64,000 nt of DNA. Origin: Argopecten irradians. Lineage: Eukaryota > Mollusca > Bivalvia > Pectinida > Pectinidae. The position numbers and the translations under genes are program-made. Below are positions 24,945 to 35,708 of the stretch, one piece after another. The notes beneath the pieces are model-generated. The model did no database searches. It saw only the letters and a program-made list of their open reading frames with translations, and was not told the origin of the DNA. Location: NCBI RefSeq assembly GCF_041381155.1, contig NC_091149.1, positions 14,648,609 through 14,712,608 of the forward strand, in the 5' to 3' direction. Numbering within the stretch: position 1 is the stretch's first letter; every line of letters begins with the position of its first letter.

Positions 24945-25100
24945 GGTGGTTGATTAAATCAAAGTTCTGTTAACAGTCAGCTCTCCTATGTGTGAAATGT
25001 GTTGCGGTGTGTGAATGTTTTAGGATGTATATTTTTGGAGGAGGCGGTATATCCGTGTTGTGTCTCTTTGCGATAGTGGAAGCTTGGCCTTTCACCAATA
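24945..25100 (-). repeat. Decayed SINE-A tail
   Basis: GTTAACAGTCAGCTCTCCTA, TGTGTTGCGGTGTGTGAATG and GGCGGTATATCCGTGTTGTG follow the SINE-A order. Confidence 0.6.
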
Positions 25101-25387
25101 TAGAAATTGATATTTTTCGCAAAAGGTTCAATACTTTAACTACCTTTACCAGAATTTTACTTATTTCAAATATTTGGTGTATGTCTTAAATTTTAAATTA
25201 AGACTAGTTTTTATTTTATTTTTTTTATTCAAGTCCCTCCTGTGATTTTTGTATGAAATGCGATAATAAATTAATGTTGTAATTAAAAAGATCAATATCC
25301 ATAAAATAAGTATGGTCACTTGATATATCCTTGGATATTTGAGACCATGTTTGCTTACGTCATTGTTGATCATTAGTCCCTACTTCT

Positions 25388-25525
25388 CCTTTTCATCGTC
25401 GTCGTCATCGTCATCATCATCTTCCTCCTTGGTGTCTTTGTCATCAACATAAAATCATCATCATCATCATCATCATCTTCATCATCATCAGAAGCAGCAT
25501 CATCATTATTTTCATCATCATCAGT
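25388..25525. repeat. ATC/TCG trinucleotide microsatellite
   Basis: Runs of CATCGTCGTCGTCATCGTCA and ATCATCATCATCATCATC. The acidic minus-strand frame (poly-Asp) over 25373-25645 is a translation of this tract. Confidence 0.85.
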
Positions 25526-28339
25526 ATTGCAGTTACTGTTTTCAATACCACTTTCGTAATTATTACAATCATTTATCTTCAATATAGCCATTATAAACAT
25601 AATACATATTATTTCCATTAATATCCATATTATTATGGATAACATATATTATCCATATATATAGACCAATGAAATCTGTTGTTACAGTCAGACGTAACTA
25701 TTCCTACAATCAGTATTACCAGTATATATAGTAATACTTTATTATTTTTACAGTCAGCTGTGACGATATCTCTATCATTATTATCATGATATATAGTAAT
25801 GCTATGATATTATTGCATCCAAATGTGACTAATGATATGATACTATTATTGCAATAAGCTGTTACGATCTCCCTACCGTCATTATTTTTGGTATCTATGA
25901 TAGTATTGATATGATGTTGAAGCCTTACGAAACATTTTGTTATGCCGATAATTGTTATTGATATTTCTGGAATTTTGCGGGACAATGACATTTGTAAGCA
26001 GCTGTAATTTGCGATATATTTTTGGCGAGGGTCACCTCGCCTTTATGATCGCGGTTGCAAAATTCTCTTACAGTCAATTTCCTCAATATGATTGGCTTAG
26101 AAATTGCCCGCAGATACTAGCGCTCCAAGCGGCAGAGTATTTAACAACTTTGATTTTACCGGGAATTTAAAAATAGCAAATTTGGAATATGAAAGTTACT
26201 GAAATAAGCGTTTCTGTAACACTGAAAAAAGGAATAGTATATTACTTCTTCATATCCTTACTATATACACTATCCAAAAGATCTTCTGTTTGAAAATGTT
26301 CACCTGAACTGTTTACAAAGTATCTAGACTTTTCGTTCCCAAAATGGTGTTTGCAATGAATGAAGACGTTTCGTCCCAAAAATGCTTCGCTCCGAAGCTG
26401 GTTCCCCCCAGACGTTTACTCCCTATTAGTGACATTTATCCCGCAACGGAAAAAAATGAAATCAATATTTCACCTCGAACATCAAAATTGTTACCATAAT
26501 GAATTTTGTAATTTGAATCAAATTTGTCTCGGAGCAAATACATTTCATGGCGAAATGGAGATACATTTATCACGGCTGTGTTATGGCACATGGCCTTCAT
26601 CCGGAACTCCTCGGGGAATAGATTCTCCCGATAATACCCGATGAGTTCAGGATGACATGGACGTAAAACTACAATGGAAGAAAGACAACTCTAACAAAAT
26701 TTTGGTCTACTAATAAAATAGCACGTGACAGACGGTGAGCATTTTGTAAATGTCCAGGTAGCGTAATCTTAAAACTAACGGCAGTTAATAAGGTATGAAT
26801 ATTTACCACATCCATAATTATCGATAATTTTATAAGCACATGTATAAATATCAGATTATATCCAGATACTAAAGCACGTTCAGAGATTACCACTAAACCA
26901 TACTTTTAAAACATTTTAGTTATGTTCACCACAGGAGCTTGACGTTTTGATAATATACAAACAGCATATTCATTAAACTAGGTAATACGAAGTAAATTTT
27001 TGGCCGAATGACATAAATCATATATGGAATGTTCATATAACTCGAAGTGATATTTTTTGGACTACTAGATCGACGAAAATTCCGATTTCTTTTTCATAAT
27101 TCTTCCGTAAAACGGCACTTAAAAAGCTGTTTCAATCTGTAACAAATGTAGAGAAAACTGTTAATTGTTTAGCAATTATCCTGAGTTATATTTTACCAAC
27201 AAGCATCAGATATTAGCAATTAAAACTTACATAAACATATTCCCGACTCTCACTTACATTGTGTGATCACTCGAGCGGAACTAATCTCTATCACCTGGCA
27301 CAGTCTTACAAATGCAATCGCACAAAAGCCCACATGATCACTGTTTTTAGTGCGATTACATTTTAGGGTGTGAACAATGTAAGTTTTTTTTTAACTTTTT
27401 ACTCAACAAAATAGACTTTACGCTTTTCATGATCAGCACCACCATTTTCTCTATAACTTATTAATTCACCACTCTACCCATGCATACGTGTGTATATTTA
27501 TACTTCTTTGTGCACAGTATTTAGCAACTGCTATATTACAATCAATTTATGAAGGACAAAACTTTTACATGTAAGAACAGGAGGACTGAAGAACAGCGGT
27601 AATTAAACTTCAATAATATTTCCTCTATGCTGGTATTGCTATTTATGATTAAAATGTTTAATTATATGATATTAGCCTTTTCAGTAATTACTCTGTTATT
27701 ACATTCATTGTTTCCTTATGTTTTACAGAATGTCAGCATGCATGTATCATTTCAACTGGAAACAGTCTAGGAGAAGAATTGTGTGAACAAAAAGAAGTAA
27801 TTTTCAACTGTGGAAGCTTAATATTGTAATCATTTTCAATCCGACAATAATTACTATCACCATCTTCAAATTCCTTATTGTGAATTTAACTGTAATATGA
27901 TTTAAGCATATACCTGATATTTGTTTATATTCTATGACATGTACATGCTTGAAATGAAATGAATAAATAAAAGCTTATTTAAATTTAAAACACAATATGA
28001 CATTAGCTGTTTATTTTTCTGTCAAAAACATATTAAACTTATCTTTCATAACACACTTATCATCACCTTCGAGACAATTTAATGAAAATCAATTAAACAT
28101 TAATTTGTATAACACAGGTCGTCTTATGTTTTCCCCGCCGTGACTATCAATGTTCCCTGATCACTCTGAAAGTATTGATTTTACCTTTTTTCCGGTCACC
28201 ACATGAACTGCCTTTAAATCAATCACACCAATGAGACATACATTTACTGCATTCATTATAACACTGTAAGGCAATTCTGCAAGATCAGCGAACATTGTTG
28301 ATTTACCTTGAATATCTACATGCACAGTATGGTATCATA
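25526..28339. other. Gene-poor stretch
   Basis: No domain-bearing frame was seen. The frames at 25716, 25952, 26360 and 26669 show no motif, homologous repeat or convincing splice context. Confidence 0.4.
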
Positions 28340-28475
28340 TGTAACAGGAGAGGAGAAACTGTAGCGGCAAGACCGGGATTCGATCCCGGGACTCTCCGAA
28401 CACTAGCTGAGTGCTCTACCGACTGAACTACCTGGTCATCGATAATCGACCCAGTCCAGTCCCGCTACACTCCTC
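28340..28475 (-). repeat. tRNA-derived SINE copy
   Basis: On the minus strand, ACCAGGTAGTTCAGTCGGTA then GAGCACTCAGC, and CCCGGGATCGAATCCCGGTC, give clear A-box and B-box sequences and a T-arm. The would-be acceptor stem does not pair, so I call a SINE head rather than a functional tRNA gene. A second fragment lies at 28545-28615. Confidence 0.7.
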
Positions 28476-28615
28476 CATTTTTGAATACATACGAGACCCT
28501 TTCAAACACCACAACCGTTGGTTATTTAGTTGGGTGCCAATTCTGTAACAGGAGAGAAGAAAATGTAGCTCTTCCGACTGATCACCGATAATCAACCCAG
28601 TCTGAACCCGCTACA

Positions 28616-29149
28616 AATATTTATCTGGTTATTTCATCTCCCTTCCTATTTTCAATCTACCTTTATGACTTTGAATCTTACCTGGTGGAAATGAATATTT
28701 TGTCTTACAAATCTTGACAAATTATGCACACTGTGATTGTCGCAAGCTAAACTACGTATCCGCTAGCTGATTGCTGTTGATTCTTAATGATATCAAACAC
28801 ACTAATTACTTATTGTGCCAATTTATGTAAATATATTCTACTCTTTTCAAATATTCCTGATTACTATTCATGTGTAAAATCCCAAAACATTGACATGTGC
28901 ACGGAGTACGGCGACCAGACCGCCGATGTTTTGGACATCTGCTAGATATTTCAGTTTCAGGTTACGGTGGCCAATAAAAGAAAACAAACACAATGCGGTT
29001 TTCATGTTATTTCTTCTAAATACAACACTCTTTGTGCAAGTTGTCAAGCATTTATAGGGAATATTTTGCATTGAAATTGGCACCTTAAAAATATAAAATT
29101 TATTTATTTTACATCGATTGAGAAACAAGTTATACAACTTATATAAATC
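28616..29149. other. Gene-free stretch
   Basis: Only short frames, for example 28868-29137 minus, with no recognisable features. Confidence 0.4.
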
Positions 29150-29333
29150 ACTCTCGATGGCCCGGATGTAAGCGCGCGAGGGGCCTTAGTGTGGGAGGAA
29201 ACCGGAGTGCCCGGAGAAAACCCACGTGATCGGGCAGGTGACCCCTGACTTTTTCACGTCCATGCCGGGGATCGAACCCCGGCCGGCTAGGTGAAAGGCG
29301 AGCGGCTTAACCACTACACCACCCGATCACCTT
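29150..29333 (-). repeat. tRNA-headed SINE with conserved core
   Basis: On the minus strand the head reads GGGTGGTGTAGTGGTTAAGC and CCGGGGTTCGATCCCCGGC (A and B boxes). The body contains GGGTTTTCTCCGGGCACTCC and GGTTTCCTCCCACACTAAGG. From memory the body resembles the central domain of the MetaSINE superfamily of animals. The same core, decayed, is visible in SINE-B. It is well preserved here. Confidence 0.75.
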
Positions 29334-29489
29334 CATACATCGGTTTTAGGACTCCCTGGACATTGTTTTTCCCCATTTTTTTATGCGTAAAATATACTGA
29401 TAGTAGATTTTTTAAGCATTTTCAGCTCTAAAAAGTACCTGCGCAAATTATACCAGTTTTTACGGTATATGATATATTGGAATGAATTT

Positions 29490-30290
29490 TAACAATATTG
29501 CATAACATGGAAATTAGAACTTAATATGAGAAAGATAAAAATTATATATTCTCAAGACGTAAATCGGTACATCGACACCAGTTAATGTTATGGAATACAG
29601 AATTAGATTTATAAGAATTGTTTATATATCTAGGTACAGAAAATAATGTTATTGGTAGCGTTTTTAAAGAAAGGGAAAAAACCTGATGAACAAACAATTA
29701 AATCGGTGTATGCTATTTATAAGAAATAAAGGAATGTATCTCTTCCTGTTCATCTTAAACTGAAAATATTTGATTCACTTGTAATGACAGTTTTATTATA
29801 CTCATCAGAGGTATGGGGATTTGAAAATGAAAAATGTTGTAGAAAAATTCATTTGTAATTTTGTAAAACAATCCTGCAGTTAAGAAAGTGTACAAACAAT
29901 TTCATGGTCTATGGTGAGCTAACAAGTTATCCGGTTTGAATTGAAGTTCGGATACAATGTATATCAATCAACTTGCTGTTATACAAAAGAATAATTACAA
30001 AACTTGTTAAAAGTAGACCAATTGACCTATTTATTAAAAAACCACATGGTGATATTGATAAGTCTTCTAGAGGACAGACATGTTCTATATTTAAGACATT
30101 TTGGCATAGAAAAGTATGACTCTTGTCTTTCTTTGCTGCTAAACAATACTTGTTAACTGATACTGTGGTCCAAGGAACAATAGTCATTAAGAATGGATAT
30201 TTTCATTAACATCAAATTAACAAGGAAAATGCTAAAGGTGTTATAAAATCATTTGACATATAACATCATAGGAAATATTAGAATGGGCTT
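29490..30290 (+). pseudogene. Degenerate LINE ORF2 C-terminal region
   Basis: Broken frames read LPVHLKLKIFDSLVMTVLLY then SSEVWGFENE, followed by a FCKTILQLRKCTNNFMVYGE segment (29730-29920). This is the usual layout after the palm domain in RTE/CR1-like LINEs. There are several stops. Confidence 0.7.
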
Positions 30291-30521
30291 CCAAGATTTT
30301 AGTATGTGTCTCTTATTTTACACCTTGGTGTCAAAGGAATCCTCAAAAGTCCAAACTGGAAGGAACACCAGCCAAATTTATTTCTTATTGTAAAAAACTA
30401 CTGTAGTATTGACCTTAGAAATATATTCCTCCTATCATCTAGACCGAGCCATTTAGTACTTTCAGTACTTTGATTTTTATTATGCAACCAGCATTTACAT
30501 TGTCGGAATGCTTTGGTTTGG

Positions 30522-30730
30522 TGATTAATTAACGTCCTATTAACAGCTATGGTCATGTAAGGACGGCCTCCCATGTATGCGGTGTGTTGCGTGTATGTTG
30601 TGAGAGGTGCGTGTTTTGGGAGACTGTGGTATATTCATGTAGTGTCTTCTTGTATAGTGGAACTGTTGCCCTTTTTATAGTGCTATATCACTGAAGCATG
30701 CCGCCGAAGACACAAAGCAACACACCCCAC
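30522..30730 (-). repeat. SINE-A, 5'-truncated copy
   Basis: TTAACGTCCTATTAACAGCT, GGTCATGTAAGGACGGCCTC through GCATGCCGCCGAAGACACAA; the head is missing. Confidence 0.8.
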
Positions 30731-30953
30731 TTATTACATATATTTTTGCTGTATTCGGCACTGACGTAAAACAGCTAGCGCTGTTATTTTTCACGTGCGC
30801 TGATTCCATCGACTCCTATTTGTTGATTCATTGTTTGAAAGTAGGACATATTTGTTGAATATTGTGATACGAATATATTAATAAATGTAACACTGTTAAA
30901 CACAATGATCATGTTATGCATATTTGTAATGTTGCAGGATGAAAAGAATACAT

Positions 30954-31085
30954 GGTCAGTGTCTTAAAATATAAGCTGTATTTTGGCTCGGGACTGAATG
31001 GCAAAAGTGGCTTGTCGGAGGCTCGCCACTTTTGTCTTTCTTAACCCTAGCCAAAATACAGCCTATATTTTAACACACTGGCCAT
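30954..31085. repeat. Foldback hairpin, ~130 bp
   Basis: The left arm ATGGTCAGTGTCTTAAAATA with GCTGTATTTTGGCT pairs with the right arm AGCCAAAATACAGCC, TATATTTTAACACACTGG. The apex is GCAAAAGTGGC ... GCCACTTTTGTC. Confidence 0.8.
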
Positions 31086-31264
31086 TTATTATCTCTATCT
31101 TAATATCTATACTATTTTTAACATATTGCGAAATTCAATACCTTTTCTTTTATCAGAGATAGCCGCAGAATGGCTGACGTGTAAAATGGTTGACTGTTTT
31201 ATGACTGGGTCAAAGAAGTAATATCAACAGGATATTTCAGATGACACGGGATCCCATCAAACGT

Positions 31265-31374
31265 ACGTCTGTAGCATTTTTTGTTTGTTTGTTTCATTAA
31301 CTAACGTCCAATTAACAGCTATGGTCATGTAAGGACGGCCTCCCATGTATGCGGTGTGTTGCATGACGTCTGTA
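31265..31374 (-). repeat. 90 bp SINE-A tail insertion with 10-bp target duplication
   Basis: ACGTCTGTAG flanks both sides (31265-31274 and 31365-31374). Between them is a heavily 5'-truncated SINE-A containing TCATGTAAGGACGGCCTCCC. The T-rich left end is the element's A-rich tail read from the opposite strand. Confidence 0.75.
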
Positions 31375-31776
31375 GGATACGAATTACTTCAAATGGTATA
31401 TATGGGACAAAGAAGTATTTTCAACCGTATGGACAAAAATGTCAAATTTTCAATGCAATCTGCACCTTTATCAAGACACACAAAATGAACACGATTACAT
31501 AATGTGACACGGCCCGCAGGAAGACCCGAACAGTGAAACGGAAACAATTGGACAAAGTAACAAAGGAAGAACCCAATAGAATTATCAATATAAATAACCA
31601 AAAAACCATGAATTGTTAATATATCATATGTTTCGAAACTGGAAAACATATTATATAAATAACTGGTAATGAGGAAATATTTTAGCTAATTTGAAGTAAC
31701 ATAAGCCAAAATGAAGACGTTTTGCTATGTCTTTCCTGAAAATACGGATTGTGCCAGGTTTTTGTATACAGACATT

Positions 31777-32100
31777 CTAGAACCGCCTGAATAGCGAGGT
31801 GATACAACTGTACCTACGCATGTCATGAAGCGTCACGATCAGTAGGTAGTATGCGTACACTATAGAGTCGACAAACACCCAACCTTCGTAATGTGTACCA
31901 TTCGCAGTTCTTGGTCTCCCCATCTCGGCCTGTAGATCCGGCGGGATAATACGCTTGTCATAGGGACTTAACACTATTTCAGACACACGAAATCCTTTCT
32001 CATTCTGAGTGAGGTAGATGTACTCGACTACCTCGATTTCCTCCTTATCTCTTGAACAAGACTGCTCCTGTGTACAAATCTCGAGTTTCTCCACTAGTTT
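31777..32100 (-). CDS. Possible terminal exon, unknown protein
   Basis: On the minus strand a pyrimidine-containing tract ends CTATAG at 32101-32106. It is followed by 107 sense codons and a stop, with balanced codon use. The peptide contains LEICTQEQSCSRDKEEIEVV, YIYLTQNEKGFRVSEIVLSP, a proline-rich DKRIIPPDL, and a hydrophobic VFVDSIVYAYYLLIVTL near the C-terminus. The first ATG-like start would be a GTG, so it is more plausibly a last exon than a whole gene. It lies between two SINE-A pieces (31275-31364 and 32233 onward). No family recognised. Confidence 0.3.
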   Translation of the reverse strand, partial: KLVEKLEICTQEQSCSRDKEEIEVVEYIYLTQNEKGFRVSEIVLSPYDKRIIPPDLQAEMGRPRTANGTHYEGWVFVDSIVYAYYLLIVTLHDMRRYSCITSLFRRF

Positions 32101-32232
32101 CTATAGACTTAATGACCAGCCACAGGAGAGGTATACAATAACCGAGACGTGTTTGATTCGGGCAACATGTCCATTTCCACGAAGTTTCGCGATTTGCTTT
32201 TTTTGCCAAATATAGAGAGGTTTGTTTCGAAG

Positions 32233-32660
32233 GGCGTGTATTGGGAGACTGCGGTATATTCATGTTGCGTTTACTTGTATATTGGAACTATTGCCCTTTT
32301 TATAGTGCTATATCACTGAAGCATGCCGCCGTAGACACCAAGCATCACACCCCACCCGGTCACGTTGTACTGAAAACGGGCGAACCAGTCGTCCCACTCC
32401 CAGTATGCTGAGCGCTAAGCAGGAGCAGAAACTAACACTTTTTTTTAGACTTTGGTGTGTCTCGGCTAGGGGACATAACCCAGAGCCTTTCCTCACAGGG
32501 GCAACTCAAGGCCAAAACGTAAGGCGATGCCAAGGGAGGCATTAGGAAAGATAAAGTTAGTAAGGAAGAAGGGAAAAGATAAGATCCTAAATTTAGTCGC
32601 ATTTAGGGGCTGCAGGTACAATTTTAACGTCCAACTTGCAGGCAAAGCGACCGATTTTAA
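32233..32660 (-). repeat. SINE-A copy lacking the 3' tail
   Basis: GGGAGACTGCGGTATATTCA through GCATGCCGCCGTAGACACCA, CGGGCGAACCAGTCGTCCCA and GGCTGCAGGTACAATTTTA. Confidence 0.8.
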
Positions 32661-32840
32661 AAAATCAATACTACCATCCCGAAATGATTAATTATTTTTA
32701 AGAAATAATTGCTATGTGCTTGTTTAGTTTGTTTACTAGTGTTTGTTTGTTTGTGTGATTAATGATATAATTGCCATATCTCTGCTAATATTCCGACATT
32801 CAAAATAGATACATACGCATTGTTTTGTTTGGTTAACATC

Positions 32841-33215
32841 TTAAAGATGCTCCACCGCCGACAAATGGTGCTTTTTCACTATCAATAACAGGAGCAGACG
32901 ATTTAGTATTTTTCTACAGTTACAAAAATTTACTTACTTTACGCCATTACCAACATTGAAAAGTTTGAGCTTCCAATTTTAACTTCAAGTTAAAAATATG
33001 AAAAAATTAAGTTGCATCCCGAACAAAATCCGTGGCACTATATCCTATATGGAATGAAGTACTGATTGCGCATGCACCAAAGGCAAAATAAGTTATTTTA
33101 TATTATTATTTTTTGTGTTAATTAGACATATATGTATAAAAAACACGATAAAACGTCAATTATTGTTAAAATAATGAATATCATTTATGCCTTGTCGACG
33201 GTGGAGAATCTTTAA
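32841..33215. mobile_element. TTAA-type MITE, copy 2
   Basis: It is flanked by TTAA on both sides. TIRs are AGATGCTCCACCGCCGACAA and the inverse TGTCGACGGTGGAGAATCT. It shares the interior of the copy at 56264. Confidence 0.8.
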
Positions 33216-33228
33216 AATTTCAAAGGGA

Positions 33229-33352
33229 ACGAGTTAAGGAGACAAGCCCAAAACCGTACTATATGTGTGAGAGGGTTCAACAACGCGGCCCGTTAGGGCT
33301 AAGTGCTGGACCCACTCACACATGTAATACAGCTTGAGGCTTATCCTTAACT
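33229..33352. repeat. Imperfect foldback hairpin, ~125 bp
   Basis: The left arm GTTAAGGAGACAAGCC...TATATGTGTGAGA pairs with CTCACACATGTAATAC...GGCTTATCCTTAACTT. The apex has GCCC-GTTA-GGGC. Confidence 0.7.
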
Positions 33353-34486
33353 TAAAAATCACAGTTCCTTTTGTTTTAATAAAATCCTAATACACAAAGC
33401 ATTCATCACTTATAAACCAGGTGGGTAGCATATGCTGAAAATAACAATGTGTATTCATTCATATCATTCCATTCATCACATGTCATACCAGTAACAGGTA
33501 AGGCATGTACATTTTCACTCATGTTTTATGAGTGAAGTCAACCATACCAATGATGAATGCATTCTTCACATATAAACCTGGTGAACCTAAAGTACCCAAA
33601 GTCACCCTTCTGTATTAATTTCCAAAATGTCTTCCGAGGATGGATATAGCCTTACTCTTCCAGGACAACGTCTTTATTGGAAAGGATTTACAATGTGTGA
33701 TTTAGTGTTTTTCTAAGATACATCAGTGTAGTTGGCCATGGATAAGATTCTTTGGATACCTAAAAAATTGAACCACAAAAAAGTGCTAAATGTATTTAGG
33801 ATATTACAAGATATTCGATACAGGATGTCTATTTGTGTGTTGGTTAACTAAGCAACACGTGAGAGTTGATTTACCTCTACTAAGAGTATGTGAATACGGA
33901 AAGAATTAATACAATCAGCTTGAAATTCTGAATATTGTCTATGAATGATATGTGATATGGTGTTAAAGATATATATTTCGTATAAAAGTGTTTGAAACTC
34001 ATCTGGAATTGTTTACACCTTGACACTTCGAGCTGATTTCAGGATTTACCTATAAATGATTTATAAGAGACTGAAAAAAAATGATCACGTATAAACCGGG
34101 CAGCGGTCCAAAATCTAAATATAAACCGGCTACATGTCACTTATAGACCAGTTATTTGTGGCATCCTGTACATTCTATAAAATCTAACACAAAAAGAAGA
34201 AAATGATATACGCTAACTGAGTTTTAAAGCAACTTGTGTATCATCACGTCTTATTCGAATGCGTACTAGGTAATTTGAGTTGTACATGGTTTTTCCATGG
34301 ATTATTACTTAACTTTAAATAAAATATATTCATTCACATTAAGTAATTTGATGTTTTAACAAAATACAAGGTCTATACAATTCGTTCAAACCAACCGAAT
34401 TACACTTCCTGTTTAAGCACCATTCCATAACACCTTGTCGCTATAGTGTTGTTTGTTGAGGAGTATTCCAGCTACCCAAGACCATC
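33353..34486 (+). other. Region upstream of the CCP-receptor first exon
   Basis: No coding frame. Its right end should hold the promoter and 5' UTR of the gene starting at 34487; no TATA box is assigned. Confidence 0.35.
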
Positions 34487-34628
34487 ATGGCGTACAGTGA
34501 TATCTTACTTACGTTGTTTGTCGTTGGTTTTGCTGTTGACATTATTCTGATAGACAGGAATCTATCGAAGATCGCTGATGTTTTCACGAAAGCATATAAC
34601 ACAAGCCCGATAGTGGATCAAAATGAAG
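34487..34628 (+). CDS. Exon 1 of CCP membrane receptor (signal peptide)
   Basis: An ATG in the favourable context ACCATCATGG opens 47 codons plus one base, ending GAAG before a GTCAGTG donor (phase 1). Residues ~5-24 (DILLTLFVVGFAVDIILI) are hydrophobic and fit a secretion signal. The rest, NLSKIADVFTKAYNTSPIV, is a short hydrophilic linker. Joined to 40628-40804, 41683-41859, 42316-42513 and 43135-43457, the total is 1017 nt (338 codons plus stop) with every junction in phase 1. The 6 kb intron after this exon holds a SINE and the whole 3.5 kb satellite element, so the link to exon 2 rests on matching phase, strand and order. Another exon in between cannot be excluded. Confidence 0.5.
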
Positions 34629-35024
34629 GTCAGTGTATGTGTCATGATTAGTTCGAGGTATATTACCTTTGTAGTAAATGGTTCTATTAAGTACTGTATG
34701 GCTTTTGAAAAACATTTTGCAATGTTTCCTGGAGAAATTATTCGCTCATTTGCAATTTTGGGTACAGTTACAAGCCACGCAATTCTTCGTTTGTGCTTTC
34801 ATTTACCCATGATCACAATGATAAAGGTCAATAGATGTTAATTCAAATATCAGGTTTTATATGATTCGATTAACTTCCTGTGAAGTGCGTGCGTGCTTCG
34901 TGAAACTTGCAGTGTCTTTTTTTTCTTAAGTTTTTTTACAATTCTAACGACCCATTACCCTACCTGCAGGACAATGCTGTCTTCGTTAAAAGTGGAACAC
35001 TTGACCTTTTCATCATCACTGAAG

Positions 35025-35345
35025 CAAACAAATAACACACACTCCACCCAGTCACATTTAAACTGACTACGGGCGAATCAGTCGTCCCACTCCCTTAATG
35101 CTTAACGATAAGCAGATGCATGCTCTACCACTTTTATAGACTTTAGTCTGTCTCGCCATGGGGATAGCACTTAGAGCCTATCTCACAGTGGCGAACGCTC
35201 ACCTGAAGTCCAACAGTGAGGCGGTGTCAAAGAAGACGTATTAGGAAGAAAGTCTGTTGGAAAAAGAAAAAGAAAATCCTAAATTTAGTCGCATTAAGGG
35301 ATAATCATTCAATATTGGCATTAGGTATAATTCTAGTGGGGGAGG
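35025..35345 (-). repeat. SINE-A 5' half
   Basis: CACCCAGTCACATTTAAACT, CGGGCGAATCAGTCGTCCCA, then ACTTTTATAGACTTTAGTCT and a decayed head. Confidence 0.75.
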
Positions 35346-35489
35346 AGAAATAGGTTCAACATGTACCCCTCTGGGCAGTTTTTCGAAGCATGGTTTTTAA
35401 GGACCGGTATGATGCCTAGTTTCATTTTTATGCTTGTTGCCATGGACAACTAACGTCCCATGGGGGTCATATGGCGGCCATCATGGTTT

Positions 35490-35670
35490 TCAGTTATCAA
35501 AAATGGCCAAATGACACATTCGCATATATGCGCATAGAGGACCAGACAACAATAAGAGGCAAATAAACACATTTTTGATATGACTGAAACATGCTGAATA
35601 CGATTAAATCATAAGAATTTGTGAAATGACGAGAAAACAACGAAAATTTCAGCTTTTCCCTTCCTCCCTT
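35490..35670. repeat. Left copy of direct repeat flanking satellite element 2
   Basis: AATGACACATTCGCATATAT, GAGGCAAATAAACACATTTT and GAAACATGCTGAATACGATT recur in the same orientation at 39385-39560, on the other side of the array. Confidence 0.75.
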
Positions 35671-35708
35671 AAAAAATCGATAAATATCATAATTTGTATC
35701 ACAAGTAT

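Noticed and set aside
25373..25645. Acidic poly-Asp protein on the minus strand
   Set aside because: It is simply the ATC/TCG microsatellite read in one frame.
28375..28440. Possible functional tRNA gene
   Set aside because: A and B boxes and a T-arm are present, but the acceptor stem does not pair and the sequence is embedded in a repeated element.
34623..34841. 72-aa plus-strand frame after the CCP receptor exon 1
   Set aside because: It starts in the last codons of exon 1 in another frame and continues into the intron; no domain.
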